Positions 20,298 to 32,349 of a DNA stretch of 64,000 nt are shown piece by piece. Source of the stretch: Gnetum montanum. Lineage: Eukaryota; Streptophyta; Gnetopsida; Gnetales; Gnetaceae. Made by a program: the position numbers and the translations under genes. How positions within the stretch are numbered: position 1 is the stretch's first letter; each line of letters opens with the position of its first letter. Under the pieces are notes generated by a model. The model was not told the DNA's origin. It did not search any database and saw only the letters and a program-made list of their open reading frames with translations. Where the stretch lies: contig MNCI01017900.1 in assembly GCA_015680685.1 (NCBI GenBank), positions 293,038 to 357,037 of the forward strand. The letters run 5' to 3'.

Positions 20298-21700
20298 TAT
20301 GTAACATGGTTTGGTGCAGAGTCTGAATTTGATATGTAATAGTACTAGTCAACTATTTATTGCAAAATGTACTAAATTTTTTGTACCATATAAACCAATA
20401 ACCATTTACCACTTCTTCTTTCAAATACATCAAATATGAAGCTAATTAAGGTATAGTAGTAATACAAATAATTTAAGAAGGGACAATTGCAATAACAAGA
20501 ATAGGATGATGGTGCAAGTGGGAGTAAGATGGGGCATGGGCAGTAGTGGTGATGAGGTTCAACCCTTGAAATGAGATACACCTTGCTTGAGTACCAACGC
20601 TTCCAAAGATTTAGGAATGATTGTTCATCTTTCATGTTGTAGCTCATTCTATACCTCCCAATCACTATGGTAGTACTATTTTTATGTATTTTCCAATGAA
20701 AAAGGCTTCAGCTAAACAAGGTTTCCATTACACATAGTTCACATAACATACTACAAAATATTAGTTAGATATGATCTAGTCTTGAAATTTAAATTCAAGA
20801 TTTTATTAAGTTCAACTAACTCATCATGGTTGTAATTTCTAGGCATGCTACAAAGATCAATACTAAGTGATGTGCTGTCATAATTTAAATTGTTTTTTAA
20901 AGTGGAAGGCTTTAATTTTTGTCCTTATGTTCCTATTAAAAATGTCTAAAACATGTAAATGTGTATTAAATTCATACAATGGTTGGATGTTACTGTGGAT
21001 GTCTTCTTGATAAAGAGTAATGTGTCCTTGTAATTTTGTGAATGAAATAATTTATTTTTTTATAAAAAAAACATGAATGCTTTGAATATGGCCTTTAGCA
21101 TGTTGGTAATTTGACCATGTAACTAAAAAGAAAGGTAAGATTTCTCTGAACTTAGAAGAAACACTAGGAATGGATTTGGATAAGGAGATGGTTAATAATG
21201 TAGCTTAGATTTCCAAATCTTCTAATTAAGGTTTTGGTAAAAAGGAGTAATGTGTAGTATTGCCAATGTTTTTGGTGAACTTTTAATGATTGATCTTATC
21301 ATAGCTAAGTTTTCTTTTTCTTTTTTTTGGTGTGAATACAAGAAGGAATGAAAGTGGCCCATAAATTTTTTTGGATTGTCCTCATGGCTCCTTTGTGCAA
21401 AGCCTCATATGTGATCCTAATTTATGTAGGTTTTTTATAAAGAAGGATCATATCTCGATTGACTACTTAGAGTGCTTAGTAGAGCAACAAAATGGAAACA
21501 AAAGAAGCATAGGCACATTTGTTGAGAGTAAGCCTTCAAATGCCAATAAAATGATATTGATATACTAACATGTGTTGTTTTTATTTTAGTACATATCAAC
21601 TTCCTTTGACCTTATTTTGTTCCACCAGTATATTATAATTTAACATAAAAGCAATTGATGATAAATCTAGTATGATTTGAATATGATGTTTCTCTATTGG
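20298..21700. other. AT-rich DNA, no gene recognised
   Basis: No long frames, LTR ends or tandem repeats on either strand. It probably continues the flank seen at 10515-11181. Confidence 0.5.
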
Positions 21701-21749
21701 ATTTGAATTTTCTCTCTTCAGTTTTTCTCTAACAAATTTGATTTTTCTA

Positions 21750-22640
21750 CAATTCCCTTATGGGGGATTCTAAATTACTCTCAACTTCTTCAATTGATGT
21801 TGAAATTTCTACTTTTTTATCGATGTAGAAATATATGTTGATTCTGAAAATATAGATTTAGAAGTTGGTGAGTAAAGATTTATGACACCTTCTTGTAGTG
21901 ATGTTGATGCATCTAAAACACCTAGTCTTGTTCTTCCTTGTGATGTCCGAGTCATTGGTTATTGATCTTACATCATGATGTGTTCTTTTAAATTTTAGAT
22001 TACCTACCTCATAATCAAAATTTTGTTTCATAGTTAAATATGGTAATGCAAAAACATAACATTAAAGTCCATCATGCTAAGTATTATTTTTGTTTTTTTT
22101 TTCTTTTTGGCTTGTTGAACTAGGTAATGCTTTAATGGGACAACGTGCCCTAGATATAAGGTCATTTATATATAAGCATGTAGTGTTGAGCATTTGTAAG
22201 TGGAATCCAAATTTTGACATCCAATCTAAAGAATATTTTAAAGTTCCATGTTTTGTCAAGCTATTTAATCTTTTGTTAATTTTTCAAAAAGTTGAGTAGA
22301 AAATTGTTAGTCTTCTTAGTCATATTAAGCATATAAAATCTATTTCTACAACATTTGGTTTTCTTAGACCTTGTTTTATTGAAATCAATCTTCTTAATCA
22401 TAAAAAGGAATTGATATTACATATAGGTAGGAAGATTTGTATTCAATTAATTACATATTATAATCTTCCTAAATTTTACAATTTTTATCATCATGAAGGA
22501 CATTTATTTAATGTTAATCCTTTTCTACTCAAGGAAAAAGGTGTCGAGGAAAAGAAAAAAATTATTAAAGTTGATGTTAGACAAAAAATAATATGAAGCT
22601 AAAGATATGAAAATTTTTTATGTCAATGATAAGAATGATC
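21750..22640 (+). pseudogene. LINE ORF1 relic (DUF4283 / zinc-knuckle type)
   Basis: The frame 22090-22299 and its continuation at 22411-22596 read like the DUF4283 part of plant LINE ORF1: a WNPNFDIQSKEYFKVPCFVK-like phrase (here KWNPNFDIQSKEYFKVP), then LRPCFIEINLLNHKK, ILHIGRKICIQLITYYNLP and a remnant of the small zinc knuckle (FYNFYHHEGHLFNVNP) lacking its Cys residues. Stops between the pieces and no attached RT show it is dead. Assigned by pattern only. Confidence 0.55.
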
Positions 22641-22985
22641 AAATGGCAACAAAGAAATCCAAAAAGACAAGCTTTTATGAATGTTTTTCCATGTACTTCA
22701 TGAAATATTGATCAACGTAGTCAAATAGCTCATAAGGCAAATTTGTCCTTATTTGACAAAATCAATATTAACTCAAAAATCAAACTAATGTTGAGAAGCA
22801 AGCCATACTTTATGATTATCAATACATGATTAATATTAAGTAGTGAAGTAATGATGATGTATATTATGTGCCATCAATTTCTTATATTCTTTTAATTGAT
22901 AATATAGTGTTACAACTTTTTATTGCTACCTCAAATCTAATTACTGTTTTAAGTTCAAGCATAATGGTTGAAATAGATGTAAATT
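22641..22985. other. AT-rich stretch, nothing recognised
   Basis: Short blocks of possible degraded LINE coding sequence follow the ORF1 relic; no motif is clear. Confidence 0.4.
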
Positions 22986-23884
22986 TGATGTGGAGCCTAC
23001 CTCAATAAACCCTAAAAGGATCTATTCTACAACCTTTCTAAGCAAAATTCAACTTAGAAGTAAGAACAAGACAATGAATTGGAGAATATTCCACTTTTTA
23101 TAAGAAAACTCTTAAAATGTGGAGAATTACATCAAAGATGAGGAGCCAAGCTCAACTCACAACTCTCCCAAGGATCTTAGAGTTCACACATGTCCCCTCT
23201 CAATCCTCAATTGCTCACAATGGAGCTAAAACTCAAGACAAAACACTTATAAGAGATTCTTTTAACCTCTCTTAAGTGCTTTCCCTTACCTCTCATTTAA
23301 ACTCTTCTTGCACAAGCTTTCTTCTTGCACAAGATCATAAAAGACTAGCCTTCTCCTTGAGATTAACCTACTTCCTCTAATTAGCCTAATTATCCTTAGG
23401 CCTTTGATGTCTTTTTATAGCTTCTTGGTGTGACCTTTCATTTCCCCTCCAATTTGCTATTCAATTTGATGTCTGTTAAAATTTGTACGAGACATCTTGG
23501 ATAAATAGGAGATGTCTTTTCCAAGTGCAAAGATGTTAGAGGAGACATCTTGGAATTGGGAAAGACATCTTGGAGGAGACGTCTTGGCTGATGCGGAGAT
23601 GTCTCGCAAGAGATGTCTTGGTTGTTGGGGAGATGTCTTGCCTAATAGGGCCAAAAATAAGGATGCTTATTTTAAGGTCTGGAACCTTTGGATACCTCTA
23701 AACAAATCCCCATAGATCCCTGAACCCCTTAAACTCATAAAAATGAACCCAAAACACTCCCAAATATGTCAAAACACTTAATAATCATCATCAACAAGGT
23801 TAACACAAGAAGATACATGTTAACATGACACACTCATCTAAGATACATTGAGAATTACATAGGGGTTGTGTGATGTCCTCATCA
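22986..23884 (-). repeat. LTR-like block G, possible solo LTR
   Basis: On the minus strand it starts TGATGAGGACATC and ends CCACATCA, 899 bp. A TATA box (GCTATAAAAAGAC) lies at 23411-23421. Upstream of it (23470-23650) is an array of AGACATCT/AGATGTCT words, with one undecayed AGACGTCT at 23578. The flanks AAATT and AAATG match at 4 of 5 bases. No internal region is attached. It is not homologous to the other LTRs here, so the ends are tentative. Confidence 0.4.
23480..23650. promoter_or_regulatory. AGACGTCT palindrome array in G
   Basis: About nine copies of GAGACATCTTGG, its complement, or AGATGTCTTGC. The intact AGACGTCT is self-complementary; both common variants are what CpG deamination of either strand would give. 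The array lies upstream of a minus-strand TATA box, as in the other LTRs. Confidence 0.6.
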
Positions 23885-24225
23885 AAATGTTGTTAGAGTG
23901 GAGGTGGTTATAGTGTCATTCTTAAAAATCACATGACACCATCCAAAAGCCCTAAATCAGCTATAAAAGGAAGGTAGACTCAAGGTAGACTATACCTTAA
24001 CATTCATTACCCTTGCAAGTATAATAGATTCATGGCACTTGTTATAAGATGGTTAGAAGCATAGTGAGAATGCCCTAAGAAACATGCACACATAAAGACC
24101 CAGAACAAACAAATACATACACACATGACATACCATCATACAATATGATCGTAGGCACCATGATACCATACAAAGACCAATTCTAGGTTACATGTAACTA
24201 ACCTTAAACCTTACTCTTTCAAACT
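23885..24225. other. Unassigned DNA between G and F
   Basis: No gene seen. A lone TATA-like GCTATAAAAGG lies near 23960. It joins abruptly to the broken end of ORF2 in F near 24225. Confidence 0.4.
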
Positions 24226-25897
24226 TTAGGGCTTCATTGTTCTAGATGGTAATTTCAATAGCAATCTTTTAGTGAAGGGTTCAGACCTCTTCCAGCAAGA
24301 GATTTCTATTCTCTACAACCACCCTCCTTAGATCCAAGTTTACCTTGACAAGCTATTCATGTTGCTCATAAATGTATTCTACCATCTAATATTTTTGTTG
24401 CTCAACATTATGTAGGCGGTGGTTATCAACAAGTACCAAGTTTTCCTTGCAAACTTATGAGAGATCATGATTAGTGTTATTGGCCATGGTCTATAATATT
24501 GATGCCTCAAATATTACCATTTCCTTTGCATTATTAGCCTCTTAACACTTTTGTTGAATCTACTAAAAATCTTCATCTCTTGTTAGCTTTAGCCTAAGAA
24601 TTACTAGATCAAAAAGATAGGCTCTTAATTCCACAACATCGATGGGCAACCATTGATTGCTAGTGGTGGCCTCCTCAAGTTGCACATTGACAATTAGTAA
24701 TTTACCCTTTGTCTCTAGTAGTTGTAATTGGGTTATTGATATATCTTCTAGTAGATTAAAGATCTTTACAAGTAGTTTTCTAGCTTCCACTAGTCATTCC
24801 AATACTTCTTTATTTTGGGTAGTACTCATATGTTCACTCCCTACTCTTGTTGATGCATGTCTGTTTGTCATGATAGCAATGTCAAGTATATATGTAGCAA
24901 GAATATTTAGGGCTTCCCCAACTTGATCTACCACAATCTCTACAACTATCTCCTAATACTTTTGTGATATGACTAGGACCATCATTTCTTCTCCTTCCTC
25001 TAACATGATAGAGAAGGATATCACATTCCTTGAGATTTTAAAAATTCTTGTCCTACGATGGACATAGTGACTTCTCTAGCACTAAGTTTGGGCTAGACAT
25101 ATCTCTAGTTTCTCTATGCTGAGAATAGTTGTACTATCTCATTGTCCAAACAACTGATGGTCCTTGTGATCTTGTTCAAATGGCTCATGGTTGGACTATA
25201 CACAGACAATTCTCCATCATCTCCAAAGCCTTCTTATTCCTACAACTATTGATCCTTAAGTTTCCTAAGGCATTTAGTAGCTACAAGCATCTCTGGTGTT
25301 GTTTTTGATGTTGTAGGTAATGGTAGTGGTGGCCACTTCTCTTTTTGTAGCTTAGCAGTAACTTTATCCTTCATCACCACTTATCATGATGCAGCAGAGT
25401 TTGGTGGATCACATTATTAGAATAGTGAGCTATTCCTTCCCTTTTTCATAGTTTTCTAATTAAGCATGAGAAGGGAAGTGTCTTCTTGCCCTTATCATTC
25501 TCCTTGAAATGTTTTTGTATCTCAAGAAAGATGAGTTGTGATAGGTTGATAGAAAATTTTTTGCTTAGAGCCATACATGCCTTGGTGGAGAAGGTTGTAA
25601 CCTTGTTTACCCTCATTGTTGGATTAAGGTGATAGGTAGTAATCTTGAAGTTGGCTTTCTTCACCTTAGTTAAGACACTGTACTCCTTATAATCCACTCC
25701 ATAGCATTGCTGAACCTACTCTTTTTTGGCCTCTAGGTCCACCTCCTTAGATACTTCTACTAGCTTTACCCTAGTGTTTGGAAAATTGAGAACTTCATCA
25801 ATGACCTCAATCGAGTAGGACATGGTGATGTCTTTGATTTTAAATGAAGCATCTCCTTGTTGGTTGTTCTAGAAGAGGTAGATATCTTATAAGTACT
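24226..25897 (-). pseudogene. ORF2 fragment F (D/E family)
   Basis: The minus strand matches element E ORF2 from about 62122 to 63830. 25697-25446 carries the N-terminal domain (VLTKVKKANFKITTYHLNP ... LPFSCLIRKL), 24790-24563 a helical stretch (QLQLLETKGKLLIVNVQLEE), and about 24370-24226 the coiled coil ending in EALKFERV. It starts abruptly at the B' LTR and stops abruptly near 24225. Strand and order suggest it is the 3' part of element D, cut off by the B'/C insertions. Confidence 0.65.
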
Positions 25898-26754
25898 TGA
25901 TGAGTGACGAGGTACCCCTACACTCAACCATACGAATACGAGCATTTCACACGCGATCCGGTCGAACTTTGCAGATGGGCTAGTTGTGGTATCTAGATAG
26001 TTACTCCTAGGTCGCAGTTCACTATCTTCCCATATGGACTAGTGTTAACTTTGTCACGTATGGTTTAGTCCAGAGTGAGGTGTATGATGTGTTCCTATAC
26101 TACTACTACTCCTGGAGATAATGGAAAATAATATTAACTAAGCTAAGAGAGAGAGAGAGGGTGAGAGAGAGTCTAAGCTAGCCTAAGTGCGATGAGCATC
26201 CGTTCCTTAATCATACATACACATTTTGAACCTCATGCATGACTACCACTGGGATTACCAAGTGCATGGCCTAAGTACGCTACTAGGTTACCAAGTAGTC
26301 ACACTTAAATGCTCATGATTAAGTCGTACTCATTCCACATTTAACAGGAGTTTAGGGTAAGAAGATGTTAACTAAGAAAACAGTAAATAACAATTAAATA
26401 AATAATTAAGCTAAGTGGATGTTGCAATGATGAAGTAATCTTGATCTTTATTGTCGGTCATATGCGTGTCCAAGTACGTCACACTCGAATAAGGATGTCG
26501 TACAATTACAATCACCACACTGCGGGCATGCATTGGGAGAGAAGGGTTGAGAGAATAACTACTTAAAAACTAAACACTTAAAAGAAATTCTAAAAACTGC
26601 CTACTAGATTTATCTACCTCTTATTTATAGATGAGGAGACAGGATGTGATATCGCGTACACGATATCGTGTACGTGATATCATGTCTAGGCTACGATATC
26701 GTGTACGTAATATCACGTATGCGATATCGTGGCCAAAAAAATGATAACTCATCA
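25898..26754 (-). repeat. B' 3' LTR
   Basis: 857 bp, TGATGAGT...CTCATCA, collinear with the B LTRs. TATA (minus strand CTATAAATAAG) at about 26620-26630; palindromes GATATCGCGTACACGATATC-like at 26648-26733. The left outer flank GTACT (25893-25897) has no partner because the other end is deleted. Confidence 0.9.
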
Positions 26755-26945
26755 TACTGCCATGACTAAATGAAAATTGATCCTCAAGTTACAATGAGGA
26801 CAAGCTCCATTGATTACATAGTGGATAGGTATGGGATTATTGATTGGTAAGAATGGGTTCATGCCGTAGTGTGGAATCAGAAAAAAATTGAGACACAACA
26901 CAAGGAATGTGAAAGGAAATCCTATAGCTACAAAATTGATGGAAC

Positions 26946-29747
26946 TCATGTAGTTCCTAGTGCTAGTGGCTCCTCCATGGATGCCTTTCCCTTGTCTTAT
27001 GCTCCAGGTCTTGGGACTTGATGGTGTTGAACTATGGCCTGGAGTTTCTCCTCTTCAGTTAGGGGGTCTTGCACCGTCCATGCTAATGTTCCAATGTTTG
27101 ATGGAGTTAGCACCTTCCATGGGTAGGGTAGTTGCAGAAACATTTGATTTGTCTTGACATACCAAGTCACAAACACCCTTCGTTCCTCCTCGTAGGCTTT
27201 GGATTTGTCTTTGTATTCTTGAAAATCTGCAAGCCATCGAGCCAAGTCTATTGCAACACCTTTTTGTCCCTGGTAGCTTGCTTTAACCACCTGAAGTTCA
27301 AAATTTGCAATCTCTAATTTTTGCAATATCTTCTTGCATTCTACAAATTCTATTTCATATTTGATGTAGGTGGTGGCTACCTATTTCTTGAGCTTTATTC
27401 TTGAGCGCCATGCTATTAACATGGCAAGGTTGGCATACCACAGGTTTGCCAACTCCATGTATTCTATATGATCCTAGATCTGCAGGTCTCGGTTCTTAAT
27501 TTCTGCCTGGTGGGCAAATGCATATGTGTCCAGTATGGCCCGCCAGTCAGTGTGTTGAGCACTGATAGTGTTGATGTGGGCCTTGGCCATGTGGATCTCC
27601 TTCTCAATGATCTATTTATACATCCCCACTTGGTCCCTAAAGTGCTCCTTTAGCTTTTCATGTCATTTAGCCTCATTCTACCATGCGCTTATTTCAATAG
27701 CTATCTTCTGGTGGATGGCGTGTACCTTCTCCATTGAGAGGGTTCAATTTTTCCTAGATAAATGGTTCATGTCCTGGTTGACCCGGATGAGTTGTTCTTG
27801 CAACTGTTGAAAATGTTCTTCGAGAACATTCTTTTGCTTTTCCATAGAGGTCAACCGAAGGTTGTTAGCAACAAGCTACTTGTTTTCCTCTTGTAAGGCC
27901 TTGAGTGCCTTGGTATGCACATAATTTTGTGCTTGCACTGCAAAGGCATCCCAAATAGCCTTCTCTTTTTCTTCTACCACCTTCTTCTTCTCCGTCAGTA
28001 GTTTGGTCAGTTGATCAGTTTTGAAAGTGTCAAGCTGATCTGCAAGAACAAATTGCGAAGGATCTCGCTATGCTACTTGTAGGGCCACAAGCCCTTCTTG
28101 CAATTTTTGAACCTCTGCTTCAGTGTGTTCGACCCTCATCTCTATCAAGACCAGCTTTCCTTTGGTGTAAATGAGGCTTGATTAAATTACCATAACATCT
28201 TGAAGGATGTCAAATAGGGACGTCATTACCTATCCTGTTTGTAGCAATCAATCAAGTACATCCTTATGTTCTTCATGAGTCATTGAGATTCTGGCTAGAG
28301 TTTGAGCATCCCATACTCCTGTAAGGTCTATCGATGGCACAACAGGTACATTGAATGATTCCTTAATGTGGTCTGCGTCCACTTCTGCGGCTCCTACTGC
28401 ATCCTGGTGTTGCATGACCACCACTGTGGCCCCTTTACCAGTTTCCAATTGCACTTGAAAAGATGTAGCATTCCCTAAGATTTGTTGTGACTAAGTGCTC
28501 TCCTCTCCTCCTGTATGGATGGACACTTCTCCCCTTGCACAATCCAAAGAAACTGTGGGCTGTATGGCATCATTGATGATGCGGAAGAGATTTGCATCAT
28601 CATGACTTCCCCAACTGACCATCTCAGTAATGGCTTGGAGATGGCTCATCGATGGTCTATAATCTTGCAGTGGTGGTGGCGGTGGTTGATCCTGCTAGCC
28701 CGTGCTAGGCCCTGCTTCTTGTTGTTGGCTAGGTCCCATGCTTGGAAGTTGGCTAGGTCCTGCAAGTTGAGTTGCAGTTGGCCCTGCCGTTTGTTCCTTT
28801 TCTTATTCCAGCCCCAACGTCTCACCAGTGATTTTCCTTGTAGCTGGTGGCTTTAGCAATTCAGCATATGAAGCATTTTTGGCTTTTTGGAGGACATCAT
28901 TGGTGTATCCTCTGATAACAACACATCTACATAACTTCTTGATAAGACAAGGGAAGGGCAATGCAAGCTTCCTTGTCTTCCGTTCTTCAAACCACCTTAG
29001 GATCTTTGTAAAATATAGATGAGGTAGGTTAGCATTAACCTTCTCCATCAACATTGCACATCCTCTTGCCGCATATGTTGAAATTCTTTTTAAGCCCTTT
29101 GTGGGGAAGAGGTGATAAGTCCCTATTTTGAAGTAGATCCTCTCTTCCATCGTCAACTCTCCAAATGTCTTATCTTTCTCACCATATGCCCTTTCCAACC
29201 AAACGCGTCGCGCATCAAGGTCTAAACAGGTAGACAACTGAGTAACCTTTGGCCCTGTATTCGAAAGGTTCAATACTTCCAAAATGGCCTGAACAAAGAA
29301 ATCAACTGTCACACCACAAATGTTAACCATGGTGCCTTGTTCCCTGTTGTGCCAAAATTGGTACATTTCCCCTAAGTACCAGGCACCGCTTTTAGAGAGG
29401 ATAGGCCATAATGGGGACCCTTTGAGGTGGTCCCTAATGGCCTCTGGAGCAAACTCTGTAAAAGATTCAAAATTTAATTCCACAATTACCACAGTGAAGA
29501 TGGACCTTTCATGGATAGCCTGAACACAATCTTGAGGCAATGTGAGATGTTGTCCCTGTTCAGGCACTACAGCAACTCCTCCTTCTATCTACCTTGATTG
29601 TACAGTAGTAGGGTCCTCTTGGTGAATGCTAAATGATTGTTCCTCCTGCTCTGCATGTTGTCCGGAAGGAACTTATCCTTCACCTCTCCTAGGTCGTTTG
29701 CTCCCACCTTGAGCAAGACCTTCTTGTTGTCTGTGTTTCGGGGCCAT
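26946..29747 (-). pseudogene. B' ORF2, single 934-codon frame with stops
   Basis: ATG 29747-29745 to TGA 26948-26946 stays in one frame, broken by about sixteen in-frame stops and no net frameshift, so it shows the ancestral length (about 930 residues). The N-terminal domain is open at 29567-28803: VTVDFFVQAILEVLNL, WLERAYGEKDKTFGEL, YFKIGTYHLFPTKGLKR, LALPFPCLIKKLC. It matches the general pattern of the 'putative plant transposon protein' family. Next comes a Gly-Pro-Ser-Gln linker, then coiled coil from about 28190 to 27000, then a C-terminal part with FVTWYVKTNQMFLQL. There is no signal peptide or membrane segment, which argues against an envelope protein. Confidence 0.8.
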
Positions 29748-29969
29748 CTGCAATCACACGGGGCCAATCATTAGTAAGGTTGTTTCCGAAGTTAGGTTAT
29801 ACCTTACTACTTGCCTTAATTAATTTATTTTATCTCTATGTGATGTTTCCTGAAACATTATAATAGTGAGTCCTTTTTACTTAGGTGGTTTCCAAATTTA
29901 GTTTCCTGGTATACCTAAGGGGAAAAAATTATTTTTGGCACGTTTATCCTTAATGTTATAACTAATTAC
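29748..29969 (-). other. 5'-UTR intron before B' ORF2
   Basis: Minus strand: donor-like AAGG/GTAATT at 29969, branch-like CTTACTAATG, and TGTGATTGCAG ending exactly at the ORF2 ATG. About 222 bp. The same signals occur in C (260 bp) and E (305 bp), so they are not chance. Splicing is inferred. Confidence 0.55.
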
Positions 29970-30035
29970 CCTTGATAATGTCCTTTGGGCAATGAAAAAT
30001 TTCAAAAAAATTATGCACTATTCAGCATGTGTCGC

Positions 30036-30060
30036 TCCCCCGCCCCCCACGACTAAGCTG
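30036..30060 (-). other. Internal polypurine-tract-like copy (B')
   Basis: Minus strand CTTAGTCGTGGGGGGCGGGG matches the true polypurine tract core of the family and the copies at 15718-15737 and 35942-35958. Confidence 0.5.
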
Positions 30061-30221
30061 AACACTCTAGGTTTAAGTAGGTTTAGACGGAATGAAAATT
30101 AGAGGACCAGTGAGTGAAATATAGGTATGAAAGCAAGGGACGTGCAATCACAAGTTGTAGAGAGAAATTTGAAAAACTCCCCTACATGAATAGTTGAAAG
30201 TGATGGCAAGTGGTGTGGGGG

Positions 30222-30275
30222 GTCATGTATATATAGGTTGTTGTGACGCGATATCGTGGCCTATCGATGTTAAGG
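30222..30275 (-). promoter_or_regulatory. Internal promoter of B' ORF2
   Basis: Minus strand: ATCGAT, then CACGATATCGCG (30247-30259), then CTATATATAC (30227-30236), then a C-rich block TGACCCCCCACACC. This motif-TATA order repeats the arrangement of the family's own LTR promoter. It lies about 480 bp before the ORF2 ATG. Confidence 0.6.
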
Positions 30276-31640
30276 CCCAAGGGAATATACCGAATTTTGA
30301 AGATCTTTCTGAAATGAATGATGGAAACTAAGGACATGTGAACAAGTGCTAAAGGGTTCCAGGGTAATTTAACTAGTTTTGAAGGCATGAATAATTATGT
30401 GTGGGTGGAATTGATCAATAAGGCCTCGGGTGGTAAGGTAGAGAAAAAGGCCATGTGATGGTTCATAGGAACGTTGGAATTTGGAGAGATAGTAATAAGG
30501 GAAAGAATATTGTTGAAAATACGTTGACGGTAATAGATGGTGTGTGGAAGATGGGTTATGAGTGCAAATTATAAAAATTACGCAAGTGGGTCCTCCCCAA
30601 AGTAGCTTCCAACCTATAACGCCCTTTCATAACCACACTGAAAAGTGTCCATGGCCCCTCGATGGGTTAAATGTAATCCACACTAGTTCCACAAAACACA
30701 CACATGTAATTATCACCAGGATGAGGTAAGAATTCTACGCTATACGAGACACAAGCTATAATTACATGGACAACAAAATGAGACGAACTCCAGAAGGGAT
30801 TGTAGAAATTGGGACATGAGGTAACTGACCTAGGGCATAGTGAATCCTACGTGTGAAGCATGATTAATGTGTCATTAACCCGTCATTCCAAGATTAGGAC
30901 GAAGTCCATTCCTCTGATCAGTGACACCACATTGTTTGATCCCATGATAAGCGACTATGAGAGTACCAGAACAACAAGGCGTACGATCACATGGCATTTT
31001 GTTCAAGGGAGGAGTGATTTTTTACTTTGTGGTACTTCCTTTATTTTTTTTTAATTATTATTGCTGAATCTAGAGAAGCTGCCAACCTTCAGGCATGGGT
31101 GCATGTCTTTCCAGTGGGACCCCCTAGAACAACATTGGATTTTTTAGTGCCCTTTTGATTACTCTTACTCCCATTTTTCATTAGATCTACAAGGATCTTA
31201 GTACAACCATGTTGCATGATAACTCCCATAGATGTCACCAAGGAGAATCCGCAAGTCCCCTTGATGTCACACCCTAATCATTCCCTCTTGATCCATCCTT
31301 CTTCATTTTGGGTACAATGAACACAAAATTAATTTTAAGTTTTAAGAATGTCAAGAATATCACTGTACCCCTGAACAAAACCTCTTATTTGTAGAATGGA
31401 TGAGTGGGTGTAATGGGCTCACTGTCCAAATAATTAATCGTTTGAGACACGATAACATAGAACACACCTCAACCAATGAGCTACATGAGTGTTTTATTCG
31501 TAGACAAGACTACTTATAAAAAGATAACAAGACAAAAGGAAAAAAAAGATAAAACAAGAAATTAAAAGATGAAAAACTAGAAAACAAAAATTGTAAAATT
31601 AAAGAAAATGAAAAATATTTATTAATCCTGCTTGTTTTTA
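30276..31640 (-). other. Conserved spacer of B'
   Basis: Non-coding, collinear with 15946-17309 and 34261-35700. No frames above background. The last stretch (about 31640-31712) is the 3' end of gag. Confidence 0.6.
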
Positions 31641-31705
31641 AAATGGGGAATATCCCTTGTAACTAAACGGTTGAGCATGACAAGGATTATTAAATGAAAT
31701 ATGAG

Positions 31706-31712
31706 GATCCTT
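31706..31712. other. GATCCTT junction of B' and C
   Basis: The minus-strand gag tail of B' runs into the plus-strand U3 of C at GATCCTT. The word is present both in gag (17365-17371 in B) and in the C LTR (39294-39300). It marks a microhomology-joined deletion. Confidence 0.6.
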
Positions 31713-32347
31713 ACAAGGATATCACAGACTGGATAACAATATCAGATACAAGATATCGTGATTCCTATGTAGGCCTATAAATATAGCATTTAGGTGCACG
31801 GGAAGGGAGGGAGTTGGTAAGTCTTTAGGGTAGAGTCTTTTTGTCAGTTTTCAGTTCTTTCCCAAGTGCATGCCTGCAGTGTGATGATTGTAATTGTACA
31901 GAACCTTTGTTCGAGTGTGACGTACTTGGACACACACATAGTTGGTAATAAATATCAAGATTACTCCATCATTGTAGCATTCACTTAGTTTTAATTGTTT
32001 AATTGTTAATTATTATTTATTATTTTTTAGTTAAGATTTATTTATTATTTTTTACTATTCCTGTTGTTAATGCAGAATGAGTATGTCTTAATCACAAACA
32101 TTTAAGTGTAACTACTTGGTAACCTAGTAGCATATCTAGTAGTGCTCAAGTAATATGCACGTAGTAAACCCAGAAGTAATACATGAGGTCCAAGATGCGT
32201 GCAGATGATTAAGGACGGATGCTCATCACACTTAGACTAGATTAGACTTTATTTTCCATTGTCTATTAGTTTACTCAAGCTATTTCTCATTGTCTTTAGG
32301 AGTAGCATAGTGATTAGAAATTACATCATCCACCTCACTCTAGACTA
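31713..32347 (+). repeat. C 5' LTR, truncated at both ends
   Basis: Aligns with 39300 to about 39940 of the 3' LTR. TATA CTATAAATATAG at 31776-31787. It stops near CACCTCACTCTAGACTAGTC and runs straight into gag codons, so the LTR tail and primer site are deleted. Confidence 0.8.
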
Positions 32348-32349
32348 GT

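Larger units (their letters stand above)
25898..31712 (-). mobile_element. Element B': 3' half of a pol-less element
   Basis: Contains the 3' LTR (25898-26754), ORF2 (29747-26946), leader intron, internal promoter, spacer and the last codons of gag (about 31712-31640). It ends at a GATCCTT junction with element C. Gag body, primer site and 5' LTR are missing. ORF2 is the best-preserved copy in the window. Confidence 0.85.

Noticed and set aside
22981-22985. AAATT before G and AAATT after LTR H (51957-51961) as a target duplication of one 29-kb element
   Set aside because: G and H LTRs are not homologous, so G cannot be D's 3' LTR; a 5-mer match in AT-rich DNA is easily chance.
26946-29747. 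ORF2 as a viral envelope gene
   Set aside because: No signal peptide, transmembrane segment or cleavage-like site is visible; it is coiled coil with a plant transposon-protein-like domain.
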